Source: Kalmusia sp. IMI 367209 (lineage: Eukaryota > Ascomycota > Dothideomycetes > Pleosporales > Didymosphaeriaceae). From it: DNA of 64,000 bases. Numbering within the stretch: position 1 is the first letter of the stretch; the number at the start of each line of letters is the position of its first letter. The stretch spans positions 310,001-374,000 of the forward strand of contig JAPEUQ010000009.1 of the NCBI GenBank assembly GCA_027946365.1. The letters run 5' to 3'. The position numbers were made by a program, and so were the translations under genes. The notes beneath the pieces were generated by a model. It searched no databases. It was not told the DNA's origin and worked only from the letters and a program-made list of their open reading frames with translations. Shown here in pieces: positions 49,149-61,634 of the stretch.

Positions 49149-49835
49149 GACGATGGGAAGGCGTTATGATGAGAAGGAGTTTGTGAATGCGAAGCACTTG
49201 CTCTGCCAGATGGGTGAGGATAAGGAATGATGGTGGGTGGAGGACGCTGCTGGAAACGTGGTGAGGGGTAGGGACAGCGGTGCTACTTGGTATAGATAAG
49301 ACAGCTACATCTACTTTCAATACTATGTTCACGTGACGGCAGATATGATAGCGCATTGATCGATATCGCGATTTTCATGTAGTTGGCTGATTTTGGTAAG
49401 TGATCAACTTCTAGGCTTGATCAGCTTCTAGGTGCGTCGGCTTGTTCAATTGCATCTAACCAGCCACTTCACCTTGGCCGAACCCCACCACACACCCAAA
49501 TATGTTGTTCCATGAACGGTAAAAGCAAGTGGTAGGTGATAATATAACCCTCTATAGACGCTTCTAGAAAAGCTACACACTTTTTGGGTTTAGCGTAATA
49601 TACGATATAGAGGAGCAATCATTCATTCTCCTTTGCGGGTTCTCTCAACGATACGGTACAAAGTAGAATACAGGAAAGATCATACATGATCGATACTACT
49701 AAATTGAAGAATTTACCTACGCTACAACGAGCACATCGCCGGCAGACTGTACCATGCATGCTCCTCTGCAAAAAATTGGGAACCAGCCCAACCAACTTAT
49801 TGCCAACAATCAAACATCAATTGTTATACTTAAAC
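49149..49835. other. Intergenic region
   Basis: AT-rich toward the right end; should hold the 3' UTR of the RING-like gene. No gene is seen. Confidence 0.45.
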
Positions 49836-50867
49836 CTACTCAGAGACATCAACGAGAGCGTCCTCCAACATGCGAGTATCTTCCTCGTCCAACACCGGCA
49901 AATGCTCAGGAGCCGCTGAAAGCTGATAACGGCGAGGAGACACAAGGGCCGAGAACCCATCGTCATCCCCCTCTTCAAAGTGCTCTTCAACAAGCACCGG
50001 GAGGCTGCTTTGGTCCATAATCAGGGCCGTGGGAGGACAGCGGTGGCGGCGCTCAGGTACCACATGAACCCAAGACCTACCTGTAGAGCTATACGCCAGC
50101 TCCTCATAATAAACATCACCAACGTCGTTGGACAACTCGTTAGCGAGATTCAGAATGATTGCAAATGGGAGGAACGCCCGCGCCAGTTCTTCCCTCATCG
50201 TCTGTATCTCGTTCCTATAATGCGCCAGCTCTATGCCGTCCAGCACAGTGCCATTTTCGGTGAGCCACTCGAGCTGGAAGGCCGTCCGGTCCAGCACGCG
50301 GCAGATCACATGCGGCGCAGCCGTCACGAAGACTCCGCTCCACTCCATGAGCAGCTCATCGATGATGTTGCTCAGCTCTTGGAAGACGGAGAAGGGCTCC
50401 CCGAGGCTGTCGGCCACTTCGCGTTGCGCGAGCATGCGGAGGTCTGCCTCCAGCGCGTCTCTTATGGGCCCGCTCGATTGGTAGTTGCGCACGATCTGCT
50501 CGGGATCCTCGGTCTCCTGTTTGGCTGCCACTGCGATGCGGACGTGGGCCACGATGTCGGCGTAGACATTGTGGGCTGCGGTGTTGATGAAGCCTGGGGG
50601 GAGATTGATTTGGGGCCGCGTGAGTGTAGAGAGCTCGAATAATTCTGTGCGGTCGTTTGGGCAGGTGCCGCGCATGCGGTGGTTCGAGTTGAACCATAGT
50701 GTGATGCAGTCTTGGTGGAAGTAGCACTTGTTGCGGCCGTGGTCGATCTTAATCACCGGTTGCTTATTGTCGTTGTAGGATTCGGTGCAGATTGAACACT
50801 GAATGTCTGTGGGTGCTTCGCAGGTTTGAAGGCTCCGGAGAAATTCGCCTTGTGTTGGTAGAGACAT
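49836..50867 (-). CDS. RING-like zinc finger protein
   Basis: A single frame of 343 residues from the ATG at 50867. The N-terminal finger (residues ~24-72) reads CSIC, about 20 residues, CYFHQDCITLWF, then CPNDR. This matches a RING in CxxC, FHxxCIxxW and CPxx positions, but the last ligand is Asp, and the residues around the third/fourth ligands are atypical (HGRNKC). RING proteins act as ubiquitin ligases; a seven-Cys/His finger with Asp may still bind zinc. The rest is helical, without membrane segments, and ends in an acidic tail (DEEDTRMLEDALVDVSE). No second domain is recognised. The gene is on the same strand as the GH43 gene behind it. Confidence 0.8.
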   Translation of the reverse strand: MSLPTQGEFLRSLQTCEAPTDIQCSICTESYNDNKQPVIKIDHGRNKCYFHQDCITLWFNSNHRMRGTCPNDRTELFELSTLTRPQINLPPGFINTAAHNVYADIVAHVRIAVAAKQETEDPEQIVRNYQSSGPIRDALEADLRMLAQREVADSLGEPFSVFQELSNIIDELLMEWSGVFVTAAPHVICRVLDRTAFQLEWLTENGTVLDGIELAHYRNEIQTMREELARAFLPFAIILNLANELSNDVGDVYYEELAYSSTGRSWVHVVPERRHRCPPTALIMDQSSLPVLVEEHFEEGDDDGFSALVSPRRYQLSAAPEHLPVLDEEDTRMLEDALVDVSE

Positions 50868-51595
50868 GGTTGGTGGTGTGCTTTGATGTTTTTCGTGGAC
50901 AGGGTTGTGACGATATATAAAGTTGGGGGTTGGAAGGTGCTGGTTGTGTTAGGGCTGAAGGGGAGAATTTGACAAGGTTTTAATATATAGGACACTGTAA
51001 ATGCATGGTAATGTTTTGACAAATGTAGGATCGCAACGCCTTTGTATAGAGGTTCGTGTATTGTGAACGATGTATAAGGAAGCATTATGCACGAATAATT
51101 TACAGTGCTAAGCTCAGGTGGATATAGGGGGGCAGACAGAACAAAGACGTTAAACAAATTGATCTCTCAATAGATCGAAACTTTTCTTGCTGAATAGTCC
51201 TCCTTGAGAACTTTGAACCTTAATTTGTACTTCTCACAAGCGCGTCAGGACCTCTCCAACAAGACTCTCCATACTAGATTAAAATCCTAGCCAGCATTCC
51301 AGATTATACTCGAAACCTTCACAATCTTCTCAAGGCTCGCAATAAATCTCCCAGAAATCGTTGTTCTGGCTAATTCTGGCTAACATGTTCGAAATTAGAT
51401 TTCATTGATGATAAACGAAGATGATAGAAAAACTTGAAGAATCATTTAGCTAATATTCGTAGGTAATGTGCTCCAGTGATATGAACGTTGTTTGATACAA
51501 AGGCCGAAAAGCATTTGAGAGTGCACAAGGCTGATATCAAAATGGTAAACATATCATATACCCTTCTGATCATCTTCCAGATGTGTCTCGGGGAG
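50868..51595. other. Intergenic; promoter of the RING-like gene and GH43 3' region
   Basis: Strongly AT-rich in 51000-51540; no gene is seen. A TATATAAA-like sequence lies at about 50913-50920, about 46-53 bases upstream of the RING-like ATG. Confidence 0.5.
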
Positions 51596-53317
51596 CTACC
51601 ACGTGTTTATCTCGAAGTCACTGAAATTGATCCAACCTGCGACAGGATTCGGGCTTTGAGCAAATATGCCGAATATGGGCCCTGTGAAATCCCTTGCAAA
51701 TAACTCCGTCACTAGGACCGATCCGAGCTCTTTAAAGTCTTCTGCATCCTCGCACTGATACATGAAAACGTACTGTTTTGGCGAAGCACGAATCTCGAAC
51801 CTCAACTTCTGGAACGACGATTCTATGGAAATATTTGTAGTGCGTGATAGCTCTTGTGTTGCGTTAATCACGTTGAAGCTCAAGGTGTTTGTTCTTGTGG
51901 CGTATGTGATGGAGGCATGGCGCAGATGATCTTTGTATACAGAAAATCCCGCTACAGTATCGCAAGTTGATGATGATTCAGGCGTAGGTGTGTCGAGAGT
52001 CACCTTTGCGCTACATTGTAGCGTTCGCTGTCGCATGCCTAAGAAGGTCATAGAGCCACGTGGTGATGTCAGATCGCCCGCTGTAGGTGATAGTGAAACA
52101 ACGCTGGACTTCGACGGATTAAAGCGGAATTTTTCGAGATCCACGTTTCGAATATAGACATGTTCGAGTGTCCCAGAGTTATGTGGGCGAGCAGCATCTT
52201 CTCTATTGGCTTTCTTTGAAGCAATTGTAGCCGCGACTTTAGAGATCTCAGTTACTGGCGATGAAGTCTTGTTGCTGAGTCTTGCATCAGTACGCGAAGG
52301 CTTTGACCGGTCGAACGACATCCGAGGCTGATCCACAGTAGGCCATTCACCTTCAGGCCAAGATACTGGAGTGAGAAAAGTTTCGCGTCCAAGTGGCCAG
52401 CCTGCTTCATCACGCAAGCCCAAGACTGCCGCCCACCACTGGCCGTCCACATCTTGGAAAATCTCACCGTGACCGACATTCTGCACATACTCTTTCTTGC
52501 GGTCCGCCGTCATAACAGGGTTGGCCGGCCCAGTCTCGTAAGGACCTTGGATTAACTGAGATCGCGCAATGGAGAGCATATGATGCTCAAAAGTGCCGCC
52601 TTCGGCAACAAGCAGGTAGTACCACCTATCCTTTTTGTAGATGTGAGGACCCTCGGTATCATATCTGGCAAATCCTCCCCATATTTCGCGCGGCTCCTCT
52701 AACGGACTACCCGTCGCAATATCAATCTCGTACTGCTTGATTGTGCAACTTGGTTGCTTCGTGCGGTCTATTCGCCACGAACCTTGCACATAAGCTCTAC
52801 CATCATCGTCAAAGTATAAATCAGGGTCGATGCCCTTGAATGGGAAATACATCGGGTCGCTCCAATCTCCTGACCAGATATTTTTCGTGCTTATGATGAA
52901 ATTGTCTGATTTGCCCGTTCCGTCCGGAAATGAGATGCAATTCGTGCAGACGATGTAGAATATGCCATCATGGTGCCGAATGGTTGGCGCATATAGGCCT
53001 CCTGTACCAGCCATTCCATGCCCAGTGTCAAGGGTCACATAATTAGTTGTAGCATTTTCAAGACTGAGCTGATTCGAACGGTTGATACCATGCCCTGTGC
53101 GATGCGAAGTTAGCTAGATGTAGCATTATAAAGACATCGGCCGCCGCTTACCAATAAGTTTCCAACTCTGCAAGTCTTCGGATGCGTAGATCGGAATACC
53201 TGGAAAGATGTGGAATGATGATGTTACAAGATAGTAGATACTGTCCACTAGCACTACGGAAGGATCGGGCGCGAACCCGGGTACAATCGGGTTCTCATAC
53301 TTGACAACAGTACTCAT
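51596..53317 (-). CDS. Glycoside hydrolase family 43 (beta-xylosidase / alpha-L-arabinofuranosidase type)
   Basis: Two exons, 53317-53152 and 53094-51596, encode 554 residues. GH43 enzymes release xylose or arabinose from plant hemicellulose by inversion. The five-bladed propeller shows the three catalytic acids: base Asp in PGFAPDPSV (residue ~18), the pKa-tuning Asp in GIDPDLYFDDDG, and acid Glu in DTEGPHIYKK. Other landmarks are LYAPTIRHHDGIFY and NVGHGEIFQDVDGQWW. The last ~200 residues are a beta-rich C-terminal domain (LGMRQRTLQCSAKVTLDTPT), as in two-domain beta-xylosidases. There is no signal peptide, so it is probably intracellular, acting on imported oligosaccharides. The join through Gly (G/GG) is in phase and the gene is intact. 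Confidence 0.94.
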
Positions 53318-54648
53318 TCTGTACTTGCCTGCGATTTTCAGCTAGTGTGAGAAATTGTTGGTCCGGGTGAATGAATCAATGGACTGTGCGATGTGGACGA
53401 TACGAAATGCAAGTGCCACGTTGGATTGGGGCTGGAATATACAATTCAAACGGCTGAAGCGGCTAATAACATCGTTAGCGAGTGGAACTAGTCCCACAGT
53501 AGTCCACATTCATCCGACTAATTCGCCAAGCGGACTACGACTTCAGACTACTCGTGCAACATAGATCAAACTATTGGTAAAGTATTTTTGATACTAGCTA
53601 TAGCATCTGGGAAAGGAAAACAGTTTAAATGTGCCACTAGTAAGAAGGTCGGCCACTGATGTAGAATCTCAACTAGGTAGGTCGCAAAGCGTAGAGTTCA
53701 GACCTAACCCTGTCCCCTCAAGTTATCAACGTGCTACGCCATGAAGTAGTTGCGCCAAACGAATGTCTTTCTACAAAGGGGTTTCTGCAATCCTACATCG
53801 CTTCGAATGGAGTTAGGAAGGCAGCATTCAGGAGCTAGCTGAAAAATAATGTCTTCCATATGGCTAGCACGATCGTCTCGGAGAGAAGGCCGAATTTGTT
53901 AGTGAATTTTGTTGTGGAAGCTTTGCGTAAATCATTTTAATGGGGGAATGAAAAGTGGCCACAAGTTCTACTCTTTGAACTAGAAGATAAAGTCTTTCCA
54001 ACCTCACGACTAGATGCATGAGGCCAGTCTTTGGCCTCCTCTCATTGTTTCCATTACAATTTAGTGTATTTGCAACGCCCATCTTAGTCGACCACTTGCA
54101 GGTGTTCTACCACGCATTGTGAGGGTGGATTGTTCTGAGTACGACTCAGACATTGGTGGAGTCAGATGCTTGGATAATGTTGATGTGTTTTGCTACGCCT
54201 ACTTAGAGTAAATCTCTCCAAGCATGACTTCAAATATGGTGTGATAGGCTGCTACTTCTACGTAGTGGTGAAGGGTTCTCTTGATGTGTTTTATAGGATT
54301 GTATTGTATGGTAGCGAGTACCAAATGTTTTTAACATCGCACATAAATCGTCTTCACAAGGTATTGCACTTATTCCTATTGATATTAGTGAACCACTTGA
54401 TTAACAAAAGTTCATTGTGAAGTACAGCGAGCCCTGCAGTGAGTGATATCACTGACTGAGCAGTGGCAAGGACTGATCTTTGCGATAGACCTACCATGGA
54501 GACCCGAACTATCAGATGACTACTCGCAACTTCACAAAGTCTACATTGTGAGATGACATTGGCAGTGATCACGCCTTCTTTACATAAATTCAGGCAATAA
54601 TTCCCACTAACTTAATCACCCCAGATCCAGCCACAACAATCAACAACC
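53318..54648. other. Intergenic; divergent promoters of GH43 and membrane RING genes
   Basis: About 1.3 kb between two divergently transcribed genes. AT-rich, with no frame I can support. Confidence 0.45.
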
Positions 54649-55380
54649 ATGGCAGACTTTCCAACTCGCGAAGCCTTCGTATGGTACGGCCTCGAACAAC
54701 TGTTGGAGTTGCCTCATGGCTGCTATGAGGACTGCCCAATGTGTTACAATCCTCTCGCGATAGGTGCATCTATAGGCACCAACGAGAATATCATCGAGAC
54801 CGCAATCAAGGACACGACACAACATAGTGCCAAGGACGCTATTGAAGAATCTGTCAACGTGGATGCAGATCAGAAGGATGCTACCATCACTCCTATTGAT
54901 CACAAGAATCAAGCTGAAGACAGGCGTTTTGTTCGAACTCGCGCTTGTTCTCATTTCTTCCATACTTCATGCCTACGCAGGTGGCTCACTGAAGCAAGAT
55001 CGAGAACCTGTCCAATGTGTCGCCGTACCTTCTACGAGAGAGTGTACGACGTTAATGATGAAACGCTGCTGCTCAAAACGCACCGACGGGATCTGTACTT
55101 GTCCAGAGAACATTTCGGTAATCTTTCTAGAAACGTCCAACAGCTAAAAGCAGCGAACACATTGTTGGAGGAGCAACTTCGAAAGTCGAAACAACAGTTT
55201 AGAACCCTTGTTAGGGTGACCTTCGGCGTATTCGGCATAATTATGATCGCAATCGGTGTGGTTATGATAGTCGTTGGCGTATTTAACGTTCTGCGGGTGA
55301 GTTTCGATAGCTTAATCGTCATTCATTGCATAGTGATCGGCGCATTAAGCATTTTGCGGTACCTTCCTAGACGTTATTGA
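54649..55380 (+). CDS. Membrane-anchored RING-H2 finger protein
   Basis: A single-exon frame of 243 residues. The RING has CPMC (C29, C32), an unusually long ~67-residue insert, then CSHFFHTSCLRRWL (C100, H102, H105, C108) and CPMC (about C121, C124): all eight ligands of a RING-H2 are present. A coiled-coil-like helix (NVQQLKAANTLLEEQLRKSK) follows at about 164-183, then two membrane segments near 189-212 (FGVFGIIMIAIGVVMIVVGV) and 216-237 (SLIVIHCIVIGALSILRYL). This layout fits an E3 ubiquitin ligase anchored by its C-terminus in the ER or another endomembrane, RING toward the cytosol. The substrate is unknown. Confidence 0.85.
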   Translation: MADFPTREAFVWYGLEQLLELPHGCYEDCPMCYNPLAIGASIGTNENIIETAIKDTTQHSAKDAIEESVNVDADQKDATITPIDHKNQAEDRRFVRTRACSHFFHTSCLRRWLTEARSRTCPMCRRTFYERVYDVNDETLLLKTHRRDLYLSREHFGNLSRNVQQLKAANTLLEEQLRKSKQQFRTLVRVTFGVFGIIMIAIGVVMIVVGVFNVLRVSFDSLIVIHCIVIGALSILRYLPRRY

Positions 55381-56198
55381 AACTACTACCTAGTCTAACA
55401 CACTCTAGAACATTATAAAGTGTAGAAACCTAATAGGAGTAGTTACTCAATCATGAAAATCTAGGATGCACATGGGTAAAAAAGAGTGTGCCGAGTGATA
55501 AAACGCGTCTTATATGAATTTTGACTATTGTGAGCCTCGATCTGTTCAGGTACCACATTGGGTTGTGGTTAGACGCGGTATTAACGTCTATCCCGTAGAT
55601 CAGGAAAACCCACCATGTGGGAAATTAAGCGAGGTACCTCAGCTTTAAATGACTATAGTTCAATGTATACGATGAAATAATTAAATCCGTAGCATTAGTC
55701 GTGAGCTATAGCTCTTGCTCTACAAAGAAAGCACTTCGCATATATAAAATTACATGCGCGTGGCTATCTTCTTGCATAAAGTGTATCTCTACTTTTTACG
55801 ACCTATGATGGCACGTGCTACTCAAATTGCATTTAACAAGTGAATAACCCTTAATTTATATCAGAATACCTCGCCGAGTCAGTCTTTAAAGACTTAGCAT
55901 TTGATGACTTATCTTACTAGATACATAGCAGCGTTGTGGCGAGCAGGCGCACGCCCAGTCACTATGGTCGGCGGTACTTCCGATGAGGCGGTTTCCTAAT
56001 GCGGTTAGGGCGGTATAGCTACATAATCGGCTCACTGTAACATATGCTTGTCATCTCCCGAGGAGCTAGTGACTATTTGGCTGCGGCGGCTGGCTGTGGC
56101 TGCGTCTTAGGCAACAATCACGATCGGACGGATTACCCCGCGTTCCAGGAGACCCCCTCTCAACACACCTGTCCCGAGGATTGCAAAGGTTAATTGTC
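55381..56198. other. Intergenic region
   Basis: AT-rich 0.8 kb; should contain the promoter of the F-box gene. No gene is seen. Confidence 0.45.
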
Positions 56199-58024
56199 AT
56201 GATGTCCTCTCAACATAGCGATCTGATGCGCTTAATGCTTCCAACCTTCTCGGGAACAAAAGATGACTTCGGAAAGGAAACTCTTGATCTGTGTCCCCTC
56301 TCATTCGATCGCATCAACGAAGGCCGACCTTTCTCGTCTGATTTCCTGTTATCTCGCTTACCTATCGAACTTACATGGCACATCGTCAAGCAAGTCGCCA
56401 AAGAAGACTTAAGAAATCTCGCCCTAGTCAATCGCGACTGCCGTCAGCTTGCTAGATCCCGTCAATTTGCGATGATTGAATTAGACTATAGCGATCGGGC
56501 CATCAGCATCCTTGACAGCCTTGTCAAAGAGTACGAAGAACGATTCGAAAATAAAGGCAAAACCATGGCGCCATCCATAGGGGCTTGTATCCGGAAAATC
56601 ACCATCGCCACAAAACCGGAATGGATTACCCAACATCATAGGGTCGAAAGTTCAGAAGAGTTCCTTGCACTAGATGCCGGCGTACGACAAAAACGTCTGG
56701 ATCAAGCATGCAAGGCTTTCTTTGGAACGTACAGGCCTAAGCTCAATCTAATCATTTCAAAAGCCCAAGTCTTACCTCAACTAGAAAGTCTCATTTGGAC
56801 TGATACTACACCCGTTGATAGTAGTTTTTTTCGATGCTGTCATCTCTTCGAATATCCGACATCTCGTCTTGGATCGCGTGCCGCTTGGTAAATGGGATTC
56901 TCTTGATCTACTATCAAGGAATTGCGAATGGCGCTTAGAGTCATTATACTTAAGTATGGCATCTGTCACGGCACAGGATTCGCCTACAGGATCGCTTACT
57001 TGTAGCCTGCTTTGCCTTGCATCACCAACACTGAAGTCTCTTACGTGGGCATCCTTCGACCTACACTCAAAGTCCGTTGTTCAACTTCCCGACTCGGTCA
57101 ATGAGTACCCGTCCTTTCGGAAACTGCAGGATCTACGGATTGAAAATCTCACGCGGTACGAGCCTGGCTGGCTCAATGTCTTGATTCAACCGGGGGGCTC
57201 CAGTCCGGTACGGTCCTTGGAGATTGACATATGTTCGAACGAGATGGTCGTAGACTTCTTTTGCAAGTGTGGCTATCTGCCGAATCTTGAAATATTTGTG
57301 TGGAGCAGCCCTGACTTAAAGATGTCGAATCCTCCCCCTCGCCTTCCTTCGGGCCAATTCCCAACTGCGTAAACTGAAGATTGATGGCGCGGCACCAGGT
57401 TTCCTTGAGGAGAAAGTACTCCCTTTGCTCTGCAGGCAATTCGCTAGTCTCACTTCTTTGAGCATCCGATGGCCTGAGGACCTAGATCACGTCCCACAAA
57501 GCGCTCTTGAGCAGATATCCAGCCTAAAGGGACTCCAACAACTTTGCCTTAGTACGGGATGCCAGTTTGGTTGGAAGCACTCGTGGGTCATTGACCATGG
57601 TGCTATCCGGAACTGCGTTCAACATCTACCAGATCTTCGCAAGCTCGCATTCTCCCGAGACACATATACGGAGCAAGTTCCGCATGCCCAGACTGGAATG
57701 GATCCAGAGCACTATTATGAGAACAAGACACTCCGAAATTACAGTAATCTAATTGCTCGCCCATACTTCCAAGAAGGTGACATTTCACAGAAGCTAGAAC
57801 TAGCTTGGGAAATGCAACATCGGAATGACATGGTTGCATTAGCTACGGAATACGCTGGGACGTTGGCAAAGCTGGAATGGATATTTTTAGGGCAACGACC
57901 GATGCGGATCGATCGCAGTGTAACCGGGATAGCGAAGCCTGTTCCATTGTCCTTGGACAGAGACGACTGCTGGACCTATCTTAAACAATTGTTTGGGGGG
58001 AAAAACAATTACAGCTTCGACTAA
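56199..58024 (+). CDS. F-box protein with LRR-like C-terminal region, frame-disrupted
   Basis: Starts at ATG 56199. The F-box is at residues ~50-90 (LSRLPIELTWHIVKQVAKED then LRNLALVNRDCRQLARSR). The remainder has LRR-like leucine spacing (IRHLVLDRVPLG, LESLYLSMASV, LQDLRIENLTRY, LTSLSIRWPEDL, LRKLAFSRD). F-box proteins present targets to SCF ubiquitin ligases. The frame is broken twice by one extra base: in the T7 at 56825-56831 and in the C5 at 57334-57338. Dropping one base at each gives 608 codons in one frame. As it stands translation would stop at 56891, after about 230 residues, keeping the F-box but losing most of the substrate-binding part. No introns are needed. Confidence 0.85.
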
Positions 58025-59559
58025 TAAGGTTGCATGACTCTTAATATGTTAGTTATAATAGATCAAGACACCATCTCAGAAGTCTTCTCCTAGTATATCC
58101 TCGCTACCGGTTGCCCTTCAGGGCTCTGGTTTCTCGGCTGGCTCAGCCTCTGTCACGTAGGCAACAACGAACTTGCAGCGCTTTGTTACTAGAAATAGAT
58201 AACCACATACATTTTCGGGCAAGCGCAGTGTGACTAGCTGCGCGGAAATAAAATACTGAGTAAGCTTCATAGAGATCCTGCGCTAAGAAGCAATTATACT
58301 TCCTCTCCCGGAGAAACTTTCTAATGCCATACCGCAGTAGTTTAGAAAGCCTAAATGCTTTGATAACACTGCATGTTATCGTCACAACAGCCGAAAGGCT
58401 CCGAAGATAAGTAGTATGAGTTGTATTGTAGTATAGCAGGGTTGAGAAATAGATGATGTTGCAGACGGATATAGGTAATAATCAGTAGTACGATGAAGTT
58501 GTCGTATTTTTAGGTTCCAAAGCGATAATTCAGAACGAACGTATAGACTATTGTTATGGCTTGAACATGGCTCTAAAAAAACCGTGGGGTGATTGGTATA
58601 TTGTCCTCATAACTTTTTCATATTGGCACTAGGGGTTTTCCGTTACGTAGGGGGGGATGTTAGTGTATGTTGTTGTGCCGCATTTATTACATCTTCAATC
58701 GAATCACATCCCGTGACACGCAGGGGTTCATATTTTCAACGTGAAACATCATATATAATCTTCTTGGAATGGATATCGTCCACTGAATAAGCGTCTCACA
58801 GAAATACTGACAACGATAAAACTACTACTATCCCTCACTACGTAGCGAGCATCACCACGTAATGAGCGAAATAATAGGTACCTAGGTTTTGCAGTTGTAG
58901 AAAACCTCCGCGTAATTACTTATATTTGTTTCGCTGCTTATATTGGCGACTTAGGGTCTTCTTCTATCTCCCCACCACCACTGCCTAGAAAAATATAAGC
59001 GTTGTCGTCGCCACCGCGCCAATCTTACGAGTGCGTTATATGATGGCAGGGTAAGTCTCATCTTGTAGAGCCCTAACGCAGAGCCATCCGCCGCAAGTAT
59101 AAAGTCTGATATCAGTATCCGACCCTTTCAGCCTTAGTATCACGCCGATAGGGCTTTATCAGCTCTACGGCGGCTGAAAGAGGATAAATCATGCAACGTC
59201 GCCACGCCGATCGGTACCTCCAAAGCTAAGCGAGATGACCCTAGTCATCTTAAGCGTCTCTTAACGTACTTAAACTCTATCACAGCCAATCGAATCGAAT
59301 CTTCTTGGCGTGGGGCTCCTGTACAACTCAGCAGACTAATTCGCTCCCATTCCACAAGCTCTTCTTTTCACTGATGCTTCGCAGAACTATTCGTGCACTG
59401 TAGCTGCTTCATCCTCTCATATTCAAGCCTCAGAACGTGGTCACAAGCATTGGGATTACAGCAATCGCTCAACAAGGCTGAAAGCCTGTGTTAGCCTGAC
59501 TACGACTGTGGATTACATTCCAAGCAAGTCCATCGCGTGAACACTAAACCTCATGCAAT
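58025..59559. other. Intergenic region
   Basis: 1.5 kb, AT-rich at 58.2-59.0 kb. No gene, RNA or repeat that I can support. The right end should be the promoter of the HET gene. Confidence 0.45.
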
Positions 59560-61634
59560 ATGCTCTGTCATATATGTGAGAAGTTCCGACAAAACCTTGA
59601 CCTCTCACGAGCTCAAGAGTTTCCGCTTCACGACAGGTTCGACAGCCTTATCATCAACTCAAAAGCACGATGCGGCCTCTGCCGAATGATCGAGTCCGAC
59701 GTACACAGGCAGCGAGCGATAGATAAAATTAATAGCCATTATGGCGCTATCGCGAACAGCATCGCGAATAAAGGCTTCATCGTTTCTTTTCGACCGCCGG
59801 CAGAGGATGGCGGCGAAAGCAAGTCGATCGATGTCGATGTGAAGGTAATGGTAGAGCAACTGCATATTCCTAGTGAGTATTCAGAATGAGATGAAGCAGC
59901 CGTCACTAATTCCTGCTCTTCTAAGACGGGATCTCGAATGTCTTCGAAGGCTTGGATCGTACAGAAGACACTCACACTGGTTCTTCCAGCGCTTTTAGGA
60001 TTGCGTCCGCGTGGCTAGCTGAATGCTTAAAACATCACCCATACTGCAACACGCCCGTGGCATTAGAAGCACAACTGCCTACAAGGGTCATTGACGTTGG
60101 ATCTGTGGAGAGGCGTAATGATGTGTGTCTGCTTGAAACAGAAGGGCGAATGACAGGCAGCTATATAGCTCTCAGTCACTGTTGGGGAGGCAATAGTCAC
60201 GCCCGGACAACCATTACCACTCTGCCGGTATATGTGTCCAAGATCGATTTGAACATTCTGCCCAAGACCTTCGCAGATGCCATTCAAATAACTCGTCAGC
60301 TTGGCATTCGCTACCTCTGGATCGACTCGCTATGTATCATCCAAGATTCTCCAAACGACTGGGAGAGTGAAGCGTCTCAAATGGGAACATACTACAAGAA
60401 TGCTCTAGTAACAATATCAGCCGCACATGGATCAAATAGCGACGCCGGACTATTTGTCAAACGCGACAGTCTCTCGACCCAGCCCTGTCTAGTCAACATC
60501 AAATACGGTAATGATTGGCGACAGGCCTATGTTTATGCTCGCGACACGTCGTTCCAACTTTCGAGATCAAGCTTGGGAGAGTTGAAGAAGCCGCTTCCAC
60601 TGTACAGCAGATCTTGGGTCTTACAAGAACAGCTTCTATCGCCGCGAACACTTACTTATGGCAAGCTCGGAACTTCCTGGCGGTGCCAGACGATGCGCTT
60701 TGATGAGCGGGCACCATTGGCAATGAAGATCGATAATTTCATCAAAGATAAACCGGATAATGTCGTTACCTTCCGTGGCGATCCAAGAGAGGTTGAAACG
60801 ACTATGGCAGAGTTACAGCGGAATTGGATCTTCCCGAGGCGCTCTTTGGATGTTATTGCAGGGGGTACGAAAGGTTTCCAGATCTTTCACAGAAACGAGC
60901 ATTGCAGCCCTACTTCCGACCATTTCATGCAAGACTGGGGTCGACTAGTTCAAGACTATACTTCCCGCGGCATGACACATCAGACAGACAAATTAATCGC
61001 TATATCCGGTATTGCATCTATCATTTCATCATCGAAGTCGCTCGAGTACACCGCAGGGATTTGGAATGGATCGCATGAGATGCTTGTTCAAGGATTGCTG
61101 TGGTCGGCGTCCAAACGCGGCCCGCGACTGCTCGATGTTGCACCATCTTGGTCCTGGGCGAGTATTGAATGTGAAGTCCATTGGCCAGGGCATCTCGGTG
61201 TCGGCTTTCGTCAAACCGCGAGCGTTATCTCTTTCGATTGTTCTGGGACTGCAGCACGGAGTCAAGGATCGATTACTCTCCAATCACATGTTCGCCATGG
61301 TATCATAGGGAGCGATGGTACTGCCGGACTGATCGTGCAGACCAATGATAGCAGGTCTTCACCGAACGCAATCTCCCCGCATTGGAAGCAAGGCGTGATA
61401 TCGCCGGACGAAGCCATGCCGGCGAAAACCCCCTTGCTCTTCTTACAAGTAGGCATCGGGAAAATAAACTACACCAGGACTGACAACTTGGTACACGCCT
61501 TGGTGTTGAGACACGACGATGAGCACCCTAGAAAGTGTCGACGTGTAGGGTATTCGACTTGGGATGAAAGCTTTTGGAAGAAGCCTACTGAAACGGCGTC
61601 TGAGCTAGATGGGATGATGCTTACGATCCATTAG
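59560..61634 (+). CDS. HET-domain (heterokaryon incompatibility) protein
   Basis: Two exons, 59560-59872 and 59926-61634 (GTGAGT donor, CACTAAT branch, TTCTAAG acceptor), encode 673 residues. The N-terminus has the CxxC pairs common in this subfamily (MLCHICEKF and CGLCRMIE). The HET domain spans residues ~183-335 with YIALSHCWGG, FADAIQITRQLGIRYLWID, SLCIIQDSPNDWE, MGTYYKNALVTISAA, and further on SRSWVLQEQLLSPRTLTYG. Fungal HET domains trigger regulated cell death on nonself recognition and are structurally related to TIR domains. There is no NACHT or repeat part, so it is a stand-alone HET protein. The frame is intact, unlike the NLR 20 kb to the left. Partner unknown. Confidence 0.92.
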
